From the NCBI GenBank assembly GCA_037200525.1, contig JBBCGG010000001.1, forward strand, positions 1,344,501 through 1,408,500: a stretch of DNA of 64,000 bases. Reading direction: 5' to 3'. A program made the translations under genes and the position numbers. This DNA is from Methylocella sp. (GTDB lineage Bacteria > Pseudomonadota > Alphaproteobacteria > Rhizobiales > Beijerinckiaceae). Shown piece by piece: positions 8,117-16,666 of this stretch. Below the pieces are notes generated by a model. The model was not told the DNA's origin, ran no database searches, and was given only the letters and a program-made list of their open reading frames with translations. Numbering within the stretch: position 1 is the first letter of the stretch; every line of letters starts with the position of its first letter.

Positions 8117-9604
8117 CTACCGCGTTTTATCGTCCAATCCGACCTCTTCCATGTCGGCGTCGCTGATCGTCGCTTTGATGTGGTGGACGATTCTGGGACT
8201 TCCGGCTGGCCGTCCGGCGTTCGCCCCGGCTCCAAATCGCGCCTCGACGAGATCATAGAGCAAGCGCGCCGCTTGAATCTCGCCTCCCTCGGGCCGGCCG
8301 GACTTTGCCGCCGGAGCCCAGCCGTAGACGTCGAAATGCGCCCAGCTCTGCGCCTTTTCGACAAAGCGGCGCAGGAACAAAGCCGCCGTGATCGAGCCGG
8401 CGAAGGGACCGCCGCCGACGTTATTGACGTCGGCGATCTTGCTGTCGAGCATCTTGTCATAGGCGTCCCAAAGCGGCATCCGCCAGACAGGATCCTGACT
8501 CGCGGCGCTAAAGCGGGCGATGTCGGCCGCAAGGTCATCGTCCATCGTGTAGAAGGGCGGCAGATCCGGGCCGAGCGCCACCCGCGCCGCGCCCGTCAAG
8601 GTGGCGAAATCGATGAGGAGTTCAGGGGCTTCCTCATCCGCAAGCGCCAGAGCGTCGGCGAGAATCAGCCGCCCCTCGGCGTCGGTATTGCCGATTTCGA
8701 CGGAAAGACCCTTCCGGCTTGGAAAAATATCGCCCGGCCGGAAAGCGTTGGCGGAGATCGCATTTTCGACGATCGGCAACAGCACGCGTAGGCGCACCGG
8801 CAGATCGGCCTCCATGATCATCGAGGCGAGCGCCAGAGCCGTTGCCGCGCCGCCCATGTCTTTTTTCATGAGAAGCATGCCAGCCGACGGCTTGATGTCC
8901 AATCCGCCCGAATCAAAGCAAACCCCTTTGCCGACAAGGGTTAGTTTGGGATGGCTTGGGTCGCCCCAACTGAAATCAACGAGCCTTGGAACCTCCGCTG
9001 CGGCGCGCCCAACTGCATGGATCAGCGGCAGGTCGGCCTCCAGCAATTCATCGCCGCGCACAACCAACACATGCGCATTGAATTGCGTTGCGAGGCTCAA
9101 GGCCGCTTCCTCCAGCGCAGCGGGGCCGAGATCATTGGCGGGCGTGTTGATAAGATCGCGCCCGAGCGTCATGGCCTTGGCGATGCGCTCCAGGCGTTGA
9201 ACGTCGACGCCATGCGGCGCGCAGAGTTGCGGCTGCTCGGATGAATCCATTTTGTAGCGGCTGAAGCGATAGGTCGACAGCAGCCACGATAGAGCGGCCA
9301 GCGTTGGATTATGCGGGCTGTTCGCGTAACGGTAGAGGCCGGGCGGAAGCGCCGTCGCCAGTTTGCCGGGCAGGAGAAGATCCTTTATGCGCGCGTCATC
9401 GGTCTCGATCCCGAACAGCGCCGCCAAAATGGCTCCTGTGGCGTCCGGCAGAATCTGGCTGCGGCCGGGAGTTGGCTCAAAGCCGCAGGCGTTGGCGAAA
9501 GCGGTGGCGGACGCTGGCAGTCCCGCCCGAATCTGCGGCCATGTCTTAGCCGTAACGAACCAGATCGGCGTGGCGTCGGCCGAAGGTTCACGAAGAAAAG
9601 ACAT
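8117..9604 (-). CDS. M17 family leucyl aminopeptidase
   Basis: This 495-residue metallopeptidase removes N-terminal residues from peptides in the cytosol and normally forms hexamers with two divalent metals per site. The C-terminal catalytic domain shows GKGVCFDSGGLDIKPS, the lysine-containing KKDMGGAA segment and the signature NTDAEGRLILADAL. The ATG at 9604 is chosen because a GGGAG ribosome site lies 6 bases upstream and the family N-terminus fits. A longer frame to 9700 has no such support. The N-terminal domain is divergent from PepA, which is usual for the alphaproteobacterial M17 group, so I leave the symbol empty. Confidence 0.93.
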   Translation of the reverse strand: MSFLREPSADATPIWFVTAKTWPQIRAGLPASATAFANACGFEPTPGRSQILPDATGAILAALFGIETDDARIKDLLLPGKLATALPPGLYRYANSPHNPTLAALSWLLSTYRFSRYKMDSSEQPQLCAPHGVDVQRLERIAKAMTLGRDLINTPANDLGPAALEEAALSLATQFNAHVLVVRGDELLEADLPLIHAVGRAAAEVPRLVDFSWGDPSHPKLTLVGKGVCFDSGGLDIKPSAGMLLMKKDMGGAATALALASMIMEADLPVRLRVLLPIVENAISANAFRPGDIFPSRKGLSVEIGNTDAEGRLILADALALADEEAPELLIDFATLTGAARVALGPDLPPFYTMDDDLAADIARFSAASQDPVWRMPLWDAYDKMLDSKIADVNNVGGGPFAGSITAALFLRRFVEKAQSWAHFDVYGWAPAAKSGRPEGGEIQAARLLYDLVEARFGAGANAGRPAGSPRIVHHIKATISDADMEEVGLDDKTR

Positions 9605-9887
9605 TGGAAACTCCCGCGAAAAAAACGCAAATTGAAACGAGCGGCGGCGCCGGTCGCCACTCTCCACGGTTAGCGTTTCATGGCCCGCGGCGCAAAGCAA
9701 AAGCTCGTCTCGCCGCGTTCCGCTTCCGAAAGAGGATTTGAAGCCCGCTTACAACGAATCCTTGAGCAGGTCCGGGGGGAATAGGCTGCGGAAGCTAGGC
9801 TTAAGCAATTGTCAGGACGCTAGAAATTGTATCAACTTGGCGGTCCAAACCTTGACGGGTCCTCGGCCTCGAACGGAAAGGCAAGCG

Positions 9888-11363
9888 ATGGTTTCGCGCA
9901 TTGTGAAAGTTGAGCCTTTTGATCTCGTGGTGTTCGGCGGAACCGGCGATCTCGCATATCGGAAATTGTTTCCAGCCCTGTTCAGGCGATTCCTCGACGG
10001 ACAGTTTTCCGAGCCGACGCGAATTATCGGCGCGGCGCGCCATGACTTTGACGCGGATACATTTCGCGGGACGATCGCCAAAGCGTTGCAGCAATTCTCG
10101 ACCGAAGCGACCAAGGCCGAATCCGTCAATGCCTTTTTGGAGATGATCGATTACGTCAGCCTCGATATTGGCAGCGATGCCGGTTGGGATGTGTTGAGCC
10201 GGAAGTTCTCCGACAATTCCGCTCGCGTGCGGGCGTTCTACCTTGCGACCGCGCCTGACCGCTTCGGCCCAATCGCCGCGCAGGTCGCCGCGCATGCGTT
10301 GATTACGCCGGAATCGCGCATCATCGTCGAGAAGCCGATCGGCAAGGACGGCGCCTCCGCCGCGCGGATCAATGACGCGATCGGCGCGGTTTTCGCCGAG
10401 AGCCAGATTTACCGGATAGATCACTATCTCGGCAAAGAGACGGTGCAGAATTTGATGGCGTTGCGCTTCGCCAATGCTTTGTTTGAGCCGTTGTGGAACT
10501 CCGCTCACATTGATCATGTGGAGATCACGGTCGCCGAGACAATCGGCGTCGAGGGACGAGGCGCCTACTACGAAAGCGCTGGCGCATTGCGCGACATGGT
10601 GCAGAACCATTTGCTGCAGCTCCTGTGTCTCGTCGCCATGGAGCCGCCGGCCTCGCTCGATGCCGATGCTGTGCGCGACGAGAAGCTGAAGGTGCTGAAA
10701 TCTCTCGCTCCCATTGACGCAAGCAATGCCGAGTCGCTCACCGTGCGCGGCCAGTATCGCGCCGGGGCCAGCGCCAGCGGGGCCGTGCCGGGCTATCCGG
10801 AAGATGTCGGCAATCCGAGCACGACCGTCGAGACTTTCGTTGCGATCAAGGCGACGATCGCTAACTGGCGCTGGGCCAACACGCCGTTCTATCTGCGCAC
10901 AGGCAAGCGGTTGCCGAAAAGAGTTTCTGAGCTGATCGTCACTTTCCGTTCGATTCCGCATTCGATATTCAGCGGCGAGACGGGCAAAATTTCTCCGACG
11001 CGGTTAGTGGTTCGGCTGCAGCCGGATGAGGGCATCAAGCTGTGGCTGATGTTGAAAGAGCCGGGCGCTGGAGGGATGCGCATGCGCCATGTGCCGCTCG
11101 ACATGGATTTCGCCGAGGCGTTCAAGATCTACGCGCCGGAAGCCTATGAGCGTTTGTTGATGGATGTCATTCGCGGCAATGCGACGCTGTTCATGCGGCG
11201 CGATGAAGTCGAAACCGCGTGGCGCTGGGTTGACCCAATCCGCGAGGCGTGGAACCAATCGCCGTTGGAGCCGCGTTTCTATCTCGCGGGCACATGGGGG
11301 CCGGCGACCGCGACCGCCCTCGTCGAGCGCGATGGAAGAAGCTGGTACGAGGAAACGAGCTGA
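9888..11363 (+). CDS. zwf: Glucose-6-phosphate 1-dehydrogenase
   Basis: This 491-residue enzyme oxidises glucose-6-phosphate to 6-phosphogluconolactone with NAD(P)+, the entry to the Entner-Doudoroff and oxidative pentose phosphate routes. The N-terminal nucleotide-binding motif is [16 protein letters not shown], and the active-site signature is [13 protein letters not shown]. The start at 9888 has GGAAAGG at good spacing, while the longer frame from 9738 lacks family-like sequence. Length is normal (480-500). The next gene is edd, 127 bp downstream, so the two probably form one unit. No 6-phosphogluconolactonase gene is present in the cluster. Confidence 0.96.
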   Translation: MVSRIVKVEPFDLVVFGGTGDLAYRKLFPALFRRFLDGQFSEPTRIIGAARHDFDADTFRGTIAKALQQFSTEATKAESVNAFLEMIDYVSLDIGSDAGWDVLSRKFSDNSARVRAFYLATAPDRFGPIAAQVAAHALITPESRIIVEKPIGKDGASAARINDAIGAVFAESQIYRIDHYLGKETVQNLMALRFANALFEPLWNSAHIDHVEITVAETIGVEGRGAYYESAGALRDMVQNHLLQLLCLVAMEPPASLDADAVRDEKLKVLKSLAPIDASNAESLTVRGQYRAGASASGAVPGYPEDVGNPSTTVETFVAIKATIANWRWANTPFYLRTGKRLPKRVSELIVTFRSIPHSIFSGETGKISPTRLVVRLQPDEGIKLWLMLKEPGAGGMRMRHVPLDMDFAEAFKIYAPEAYERLLMDVIRGNATLFMRRDEVETAWRWVDPIREAWNQSPLEPRFYLAGTWGPATATALVERDGRSWYEETS

Positions 11364-11490
11364 TCGTCGCCTCGGCGGATCTTTAACGACTGCAAGTTTT
11401 TTTATGGACGACTGCATGCGTTCTCTAATGTCGGAGGGCGCGCCTTGCGGCCTGATCACGGGCGCCAGGTTTCGAACATCGGGAGCGACC

Positions 11491-13302
11491 ATGGTTCAGC
11501 AGACAATCGCCGACGTTACGGCGCGGATAGCCGAACGAAGCCGACCGACGCGCGAAGCCTATTTGTCGCGCATGGGGGCGATGCGGCTGAAGGGGCCGCG
11601 CCGCGGCGCGCTCGGATGCGCCAATCTCGCGCATGGCTTTGCGGCTTGCGGCGTCCACGATAAGCAAGAATTGCGCGCCGACATCGTTCCCAATCTGGCG
11701 ATTGTCACCGCCTATAATGACATGCTCTCGGCGCATCAGCCTTATGAGGGCTTCCCGGCGATCATCAAGCAGGCCGCGCGGGATGTCGGCGGCGTCGCGC
11801 AGGTTGCGGGCGGCGTGCCGGCGATGTGCGATGGGGTCACGCAAGGCCGCGCCGGCATGGAGCTGTCGCTGTTCTCACGCGATGTGATCGCCCTCTCGGC
11901 CTCGATCGCCTTGTCGCATGATATGTTCGACGCCGCCGTATTTCTCGGCATTTGCGACAAGATCGTCCCCGGCCTTGTGATCGCCGCGCAGGCCTATGGG
12001 CATCTGCCCGCGGTCTTTGTTCCCGCAGGACCAATGCCCTCTGGGGTTTCCAATGACGCCAAGTCAAAACTGCGCCAGCTTTTTGCGGAGGGCAAAGCGT
12101 CTCGCGCGGAGTTGCTCGAAGTGGAGGCGGGCTCTTATCACGCGCCGGGGACCTGCACCTTTTACGGGACAGCGAATTCCAACCAGATGCTGATGGAGGC
12201 GATGGGCCTGCACTTGCCGGGCAGCTCTTTCGTCAATCCCAATACGCCGCTGCGCGACGCGCTTACCGCCGCTGCGGCAAAGCGCGCCTTGGCGATCACC
12301 GCCCTCGGCAATGATTACACGCCGACGTCGAAGATTCTCGACGAGCGCGCTTTCGTCAATGGCGTCGTCGCCTTGCATGCGACGGGCGGCTCGACCAATC
12401 ACGTCATTCACCTGATCGCTATGGCCCGCGCGGGAGGCATAATCCTGACCTTGGAAGATTTCAGCGATCTTTCGAAAGTTGTTCCTCTGTTGACCCGAAT
12501 CTATCCCAACGGCTCGGCCGACGTGAATCACTTCACCGCCGCCGGAGGCACGGGTTTTCTCATCGGGCAATTGCTGCAGGCGGGGCTCTTGCATCCCGAC
12601 GCCGAGACCGTCACGGGCGCCCCGCTGGCCGACCATGCGAAGGAGCCCTATCTCGATGACGGGGAGCTCAAATTTCGCGACGCGCCGCCGCAAAGCCTCG
12701 ATGAGTCCGTATTGCGTCCATTTAGCAAACCGTTCTCGGTCGATGGCGGCCTAAAAGTGCTTGGAGGCAATCTTGGCCGCGCCGTGATCAAGATCAGCGC
12801 GGTGGCCCCGGAGCGCCACGCGGTGCGTGCGCCGGCCCTGATTTTCCACGCGCAGGAAGAGGTTGAGGCCGCGTTCAAGGCGGGCGAACTCAATCGCGAT
12901 TTTGTCGCGGTGGTGCGCTTTCAGGGCGTCAAGGCGATCGGCATGCCGGAATTGCACAAGCTGACGCCGATCCTGGCTTCGGTGATGGCGCATGGCCACA
13001 AGGTCGCGCTCGTCACCGATGGCCGCATGTCCGGCGCTTCCGGCAAAGTGCCGGCGGCGATTCACGTGACGCCGGAGGCGCAAGCGGGCGGTCCGATCGC
13101 CAAGCTGCGCAACGGCGACATGATCAGTCTCGATGCGGAGGCTGGAATCTTGACCGTGGAGATTTCGGAGGAAGAACTAAAAGGGCGTCCGCTGGAGACA
13201 TGCGATCTCGAAGCCTTCGAATATGGCTATGGCCGTGAGCTGTTCCACATGTTTCGCGCTGTAGCGAGCGGTCCCGAGTTGGGCGCGAGCAGCATCAGTT
13301 AA
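11491..13302 (+). CDS. edd: Phosphogluconate dehydratase
   Basis: This 603-residue member of the IlvD/Edd family dehydrates 6-phosphogluconate to KDPG, using an iron-sulfur cluster. Visible family motifs are [25 protein letters not shown] and, near the C-terminus, [19 protein letters not shown]. The start at 11491 is set by GGGAG 5 bases upstream of ATG and by the normal family length of about 600. An upstream in-frame ATG at 11404 would add a non-conserved extension. It lies between zwf and eda. A tandem palindromic repeat separates it from eda. Confidence 0.96.
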   Translation: MVQQTIADVTARIAERSRPTREAYLSRMGAMRLKGPRRGALGCANLAHGFAACGVHDKQELRADIVPNLAIVTAYNDMLSAHQPYEGFPAIIKQAARDVGGVAQVAGGVPAMCDGVTQGRAGMELSLFSRDVIALSASIALSHDMFDAAVFLGICDKIVPGLVIAAQAYGHLPAVFVPAGPMPSGVSNDAKSKLRQLFAEGKASRAELLEVEAGSYHAPGTCTFYGTANSNQMLMEAMGLHLPGSSFVNPNTPLRDALTAAAAKRALAITALGNDYTPTSKILDERAFVNGVVALHATGGSTNHVIHLIAMARAGGIILTLEDFSDLSKVVPLLTRIYPNGSADVNHFTAAGGTGFLIGQLLQAGLLHPDAETVTGAPLADHAKEPYLDDGELKFRDAPPQSLDESVLRPFSKPFSVDGGLKVLGGNLGRAVIKISAVAPERHAVRAPALIFHAQEEVEAAFKAGELNRDFVAVVRFQGVKAIGMPELHKLTPILASVMAHGHKVALVTDGRMSGASGKVPAAIHVTPEAQAGGPIAKLRNGDMISLDAEAGILTVEISEEELKGRPLETCDLEAFEYGYGRELFHMFRAVASGPELGASSIS

Positions 13303-13404
13303 AGCATGATCCCAAAAAGTTGGAGACTTTTCGGATGAGATCATGCGTCGAAATAGCGAAAGCATGATCCCGAAAAGTTGGAGACTTTTCGGATGAGATC
13401 ATGC
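13303..13404. repeat. Two tandem copies of a REP-like palindromic element
   Basis: Two 44-bp copies, 13303-13346 and 13361-13404 (58-bp period), differ at one or two bases. Each has the form GCATGATC...AAAAGT - TGGAG - ACTTTTC...GATCATGC, a strong imperfect hairpin. Similar palindromes are widespread in Rhizobiales genomes. The first copy begins immediately after the edd stop codon. It may protect or attenuate the zwf-edd transcript before eda. A degenerate relative lies at 27626-27690. Confidence 0.85.
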
Positions 13405-13477
13405 GCCGCAACTAAAAAAAACGGAGACTGAAATCTCCTCTAGATTATGGATATCGTTGCTGAAAGGCGCGGAGAGA

Positions 13478-14125
13478 ATGCAATATCGACATACCGATGC
13501 GACCTTGGAACTTATGAATCGGGTGCCTGTAATTCCGGTGTTGCAAGTCGCCGACGCCGCTGATGCGATGGCGCAAGCCACGGCGCTGATCGCCGGCGGC
13601 CTTACAGTGCTCGAAGTTACGCTCCGCACGAAGGCTGCGCTGAAGGCCATCGACATGCTGGCGCGCGCATTTCCCGAGGCGCTCATCGGCGCCGGGACGG
13701 TCACGGAACCGGCGCATATTGAGGCGGCTATCGATGCTGGCGCCGCCTTTCTGGTTAGTCCCGGAATGACGCGGCGGCTTTTAGGACCGGCGCGGAAATC
13801 GCCCGTTCCTTTCCTGCCCGGCGTCGCCACCGCATCCGAAGCCATGACTCTCTACGAGCGCGGATTTCGCTGCCTGAAGTTTTTCCCAGCCGAGGCGGCG
13901 GGCGGAGCGAAATATCTGGCGTCCCTCGCTGGGCCATTGCCAGATCTCGTGTTTTGTCCGACTGGCGGGATCGATTCAGCTAAAGCCAAGATCTATCTCG
14001 AGCTTGGCAATGTAGCCTGCGTCGGCGGCTCCTGGATGGTCGCTCCGGCTCTTATAGCCGCTGGCGATTACGCCGGCGTTGAACGGCTAGCGAGGGAAGC
14101 CTCGGCGCTTTTGGCCCGCAGCTAG
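13478..14125 (+). CDS. eda: 2-keto-3-deoxy-6-phosphogluconate (KDPG) aldolase
   Basis: This roughly 215-residue cytosolic aldolase cleaves KDPG to pyruvate and glyceraldehyde-3-phosphate, completing the Entner-Doudoroff pathway. Motifs include VLEVTLRT (catalytic Glu), GAGTV, and the Schiff-base lysine in CLKFFPAE. I use the ATG at 13478 because it gives the family's normal N-terminus. A TTG at 13457 and an ATG at 13514 are alternatives, and ribosome-site spacing does not settle the choice. The class II aldolase gene begins 10 bases after its stop. Confidence 0.94.
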   Translation: MQYRHTDATLELMNRVPVIPVLQVADAADAMAQATALIAGGLTVLEVTLRTKAALKAIDMLARAFPEALIGAGTVTEPAHIEAAIDAGAAFLVSPGMTRRLLGPARKSPVPFLPGVATASEAMTLYERGFRCLKFFPAEAAGGAKYLASLAGPLPDLVFCPTGGIDSAKAKIYLELGNVACVGGSWMVAPALIAAGDYAGVERLAREASALLARS

Positions 14126-14134
14126 AGGTCGGAC

Positions 14135-14803
14135 ATGGCTAAAGGCAAGGAATTCGCCGTCCGGCAATCTATCGTTGAGGCCTGCCGCAGCATGACCCGA
14201 CTTGGCGTCAATCAGGGTACGGCGGGCAATATTTCCTTGCGCTGGAATGATGGGCTTTTGATCACGCCGTCCGGCCTCCCTTATGATGAGATGAGCGCCG
14301 ACGATATTGTGTTCATGAACATTGATGGCAGCTACGAGCATGAGCTGGCCGCATCGTCGGAATGGCGTTTCCATCGCGACATTCTGGCGACGCGCAAGGA
14401 AGTGAACGCCGTCGTTCACGCGCATCCGGTCTATTGCACGGCCTTCGCCATGTGCCGCATGGAAATTCCTGCGGCCCATTACATGATCGCGGCGGCGGGC
14501 GGTCCCACCATTCGTTGCGCGCGCTATGAAACCTATGGCACGCCCGAATTATCGGTTGCCGTATTGGAGGCGCTGAAGGATCGCGCCTGCGCGCTTCTCG
14601 CCAACCATGGAATGGTCGCGACCGGATCTGATCTGCGCGAGGCGCTCTGGCTCGCTGTCGAGCTCGAAACCTTGGCCAAACAATACGCGGTGGCGTTGCA
14701 AATCGGCGCGCCGCATCTGCTGAGCGATGACGAAATCGCCAAGACGGTCGAAAAATTCAAGGATTACGGAGTGCGGCGGGGGCGAACCGCCAAGAATCCA
14801 TGA
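14135..14803 (+). CDS. Class II aldolase/adducin family protein (L-fuculose-phosphate aldolase type)
   Basis: The 222-residue protein has the zinc-dependent class II aldolase fold. The phosphate/glycine region is NQGTAGNISLRW, and zinc ligands are expected in VVHAHPVYCTAF and in LLANHGMVATG. These enzymes cleave sugar phosphates such as fuculose-1-phosphate to dihydroxyacetone phosphate and an aldehyde. The substrate cannot be read from the sequence. It starts 10 bases after eda with AGAGGT upstream, so it is co-transcribed with eda. A strong terminator follows directly, so this is the end of the Entner-Doudoroff unit. Confidence 0.88.
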   Translation: MAKGKEFAVRQSIVEACRSMTRLGVNQGTAGNISLRWNDGLLITPSGLPYDEMSADDIVFMNIDGSYEHELAASSEWRFHRDILATRKEVNAVVHAHPVYCTAFAMCRMEIPAAHYMIAAAGGPTIRCARYETYGTPELSVAVLEALKDRACALLANHGMVATGSDLREALWLAVELETLAKQYAVALQIGAPHLLSDDEIAKTVEKFKDYGVRRGRTAKNP

Positions 14804-14807
14804 CGGA

Positions 14808-14833
14808 AGCGCGGCGGATCGCCGCGCTTTTTT
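14808..14833 (+). terminator. Rho-independent terminator after the Entner-Doudoroff cluster
   Basis: An 8-bp GC-rich stem (AGCGCGGC / GCCGCGCT) with a short loop is followed by six T residues. It sits just after the stop codon of the class II aldolase gene. Confidence 0.9.
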
Positions 14834-15148
14834 ATGTGATCCATAAATTGCATCCCTGCCAAAAGCAGCCTTTCCAGACCGCCGCCCCGGCGAAAATGCA
14901 GAATTAACAACAGTTTTGCGGCATGATTATACATGAAATATCTGCTAAATTGCCATGGCAGCGCGCCGACGTGCCGTCCTGGTTGGCGTGATGTTTGCGT
15001 CAACCGATTTGTGCGACGCATTAACTCATTGTGCGGCGCAAACTGCGGGCGCAACCTTTGATGCTCATTCGTCAGCTTCGACTTTGGCGGTCTGAAATAG
15101 ACTCAATAGGCGGCGGCGATCAACAGATGGAGATAAAGGAATCTAGCC
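14834..15148. other. Intergenic region without a visible gene
   Basis: These 315 bases lie between the terminator and the exported repeat protein gene. I see no coding region or RNA gene. The right end supplies the ribosome site (AAAGGA) for the next gene and presumably its promoter. Confidence 0.55.
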
Positions 15149-15538
15149 GTGACCACACACGACGGGAAGGCCAAGTTTGGAATTATAATCGCTTTTGCCG
15201 CGCTTTTGGCGGCTCCGGCCGCGGCGCAAGATGGCATTACGCTGGAGCGCATCGGCGCCGTTCGCATCGCGTCGCAAGGAGCAGACGATGTCGCCGCCAT
15301 TCTTTCGGCTCGCGACATACAGGCTGTGGCTCGACGCGATGCGAATGACGCTGCCGTCCCGATTGCGATCGTCACAGACCAGGCGCTGGCGGAACAGCCG
15401 ATAACCCTGGAGCGCATCGGCGCAGTGCGCATGGCGCAGGAAAGTTTAGACGATCAAGAGGCTATGTTTCTGGCGCACGTCATCCAGGTCGCTACGCAGC
15501 GCGATGGGAGTGACGCGGATTCGGCCAGCGAAAAGTAA
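15149..15538 (+). CDS. Exported protein built from two tandem copies of a 39-residue unit
   Basis: The 129-residue protein begins at GTG with AAAGGA upstream. Residues 1-27 form a signal peptide with cleavage expected after APAAAQ. The mature part consists of two copies of a unit that each begin with ITLERIGAVR (about residues 31 and 87) and continue with an acidic segment and a helix of the form IQAVARRDANDA / IQVATQRDGSDA. I do not recognise the family. The mature protein should be periplasmic or secreted. A tRNA-Gly gene lies downstream on the other strand. Confidence 0.75.
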   Translation: MTTHDGKAKFGIIIAFAALLAAPAAAQDGITLERIGAVRIASQGADDVAAILSARDIQAVARRDANDAAVPIAIVTDQALAEQPITLERIGAVRMAQESLDDQEAMFLAHVIQVATQRDGSDADSASEK

Positions 15539-15583
15539 ACCGAAGCCGCCGATGCGGGCAATCGACGCGGACGACTTTCGAAG

Positions 15584-15657
15584 TGGAGCGGGCGAAGGGA
15601 ATCGAACCCTCGTATGAAGCTTGGGAAGCTTCCGTTCTACCATTGAACTACGCCCGC
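15584..15657 (-). tRNA. tRNA-Gly (anticodon CCC)
   Basis: Read on the minus strand, the sequence begins GCGGGCG and ends CGCCCGC-T-CCA, giving a full acceptor stem with encoded CCA. The T arm is GAGGGTTCGATTCCCTT. The anticodon arm is GAAGC-TTCCCAA-GCTTC, which places CCC at positions 34-36. It decodes GGG glycine codons. No integrated element abuts its 3' end. Confidence 0.96.
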
Positions 15658-15734
15658 GGCGGCCATGGCGCAAACCTTAGCTTGTCGCTCCGCACATTTC
15701 AATGGTCCGAGGGGCGTCTTCGCTGGCTAAGGCG

Positions 15735-16625
15735 TCAATTCAACACGCAGGTTTTGATCCACCAGGAGGGATGCGCGCGCAGTATGGCTTTCTTTGCCCG
15801 GCCCGCAGCCTTGCAGTCCTTGAACACCGCAAAGCACGTGGCTCCCGACCCGGACATGCGGGCCACGCGGCAGCCAGGCGCCGCCGACAAAACCGCCAGC
15901 ACGTCGCCGATGATCGGCGCGAGGCGGCAGGCGGCCGACTCCATATCGTTGCGGCCTTTGCGCAGCGCTGAGATCAAATCCTCGGCATGCATCTTCGGCG
16001 ATAGATCCGGATGGCCGCCGAACTGGGTCGCGAGGCCGGGGGCGATATTCATGCGCTCGAAAACGCCTTTGGTCTCAAGCGGTTGTCCTGGATTGACGAT
16101 AAGGCCAATCAGAGGCGGCAGCTCCAGCAGAGGCCCGAGTTCTTCGCCAAGGCCTCGCATCATGCGGGCGCGTCCCGCGAGACAAACGGGAACATCCGCG
16201 CCGGTTTTCCGCGCAGCGTCAATGACGCCCTGATCCGTAATTGAAAGACCGTTGGCGCGGGCGAGAAGCCGAAGGGCGGCGGCTGCGTCAGACGAGCCGC
16301 CGCCGATTCCCGCCGCTACCGGCAATCGTTTGACGAGATGGAACGAGCCAAGCTTGGCGTCTGGATAATTCTCGGAAAAATGGCGCGCCGCGCGCAACAC
16401 CAGATTATTGGCGACATCCCCGGAAGCGGGGGCCGTCGGTCCCTCGATCGAGAGGCCCAGCGCATCGCCCGGGACCAACGACAGCTCATCCCCGCTGCGT
16501 GAAAAAGCCACGAGGCTTTCGAGCGTATGCCATCCATCGGCGCGACGGCCGAGAATGTGCAAGGTCAAATTGATTTTCGCGGGCGCGCGTTCGCTAAGAA
16601 CGTGAGGCAAGGCGGATGCAGCCAA
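15735..16625 (-). CDS. ispE: 4-diphosphocytidyl-2-C-methyl-D-erythritol kinase
   Basis: This 296-residue GHMP kinase phosphorylates CDP-methylerythritol in the non-mevalonate isoprenoid pathway. The N-terminal APAKINLTLHILGRRADGWH and the ATP-binding LPVAAGIGGGSSDAAAAL (about residues 101-118) are diagnostic. Length is normal. It lies 41 bp downstream of a TPR protein gene on the same strand. The polyprenyl diphosphate synthase gene lies nearby on the same strand, so two isoprenoid steps cluster here. Confidence 0.95.
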   Translation of the reverse strand: MAASALPHVLSERAPAKINLTLHILGRRADGWHTLESLVAFSRSGDELSLVPGDALGLSIEGPTAPASGDVANNLVLRAARHFSENYPDAKLGSFHLVKRLPVAAGIGGGSSDAAAALRLLARANGLSITDQGVIDAARKTGADVPVCLAGRARMMRGLGEELGPLLELPPLIGLIVNPGQPLETKGVFERMNIAPGLATQFGGHPDLSPKMHAEDLISALRKGRNDMESAACRLAPIIGDVLAVLSAAPGCRVARMSGSGATCFAVFKDCKAAGRAKKAILRAHPSWWIKTCVLN

Positions 16626-16666
16626 AAAATGGGCGGATGTGAAGGAATCGGGCGGCTGCGATAAGC

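Noticed and set aside
9801..10961. A 386-codon open frame antisense to zwf
   Set aside because: It is a composition shadow; zwf motifs are on the plus strand and no ribosome site supports the antisense frame.
15584..15657. tRNA-Gly as an attachment site for an integrated element
   Set aside because: Housekeeping genes lie on both sides and no partial tRNA repeat is seen.
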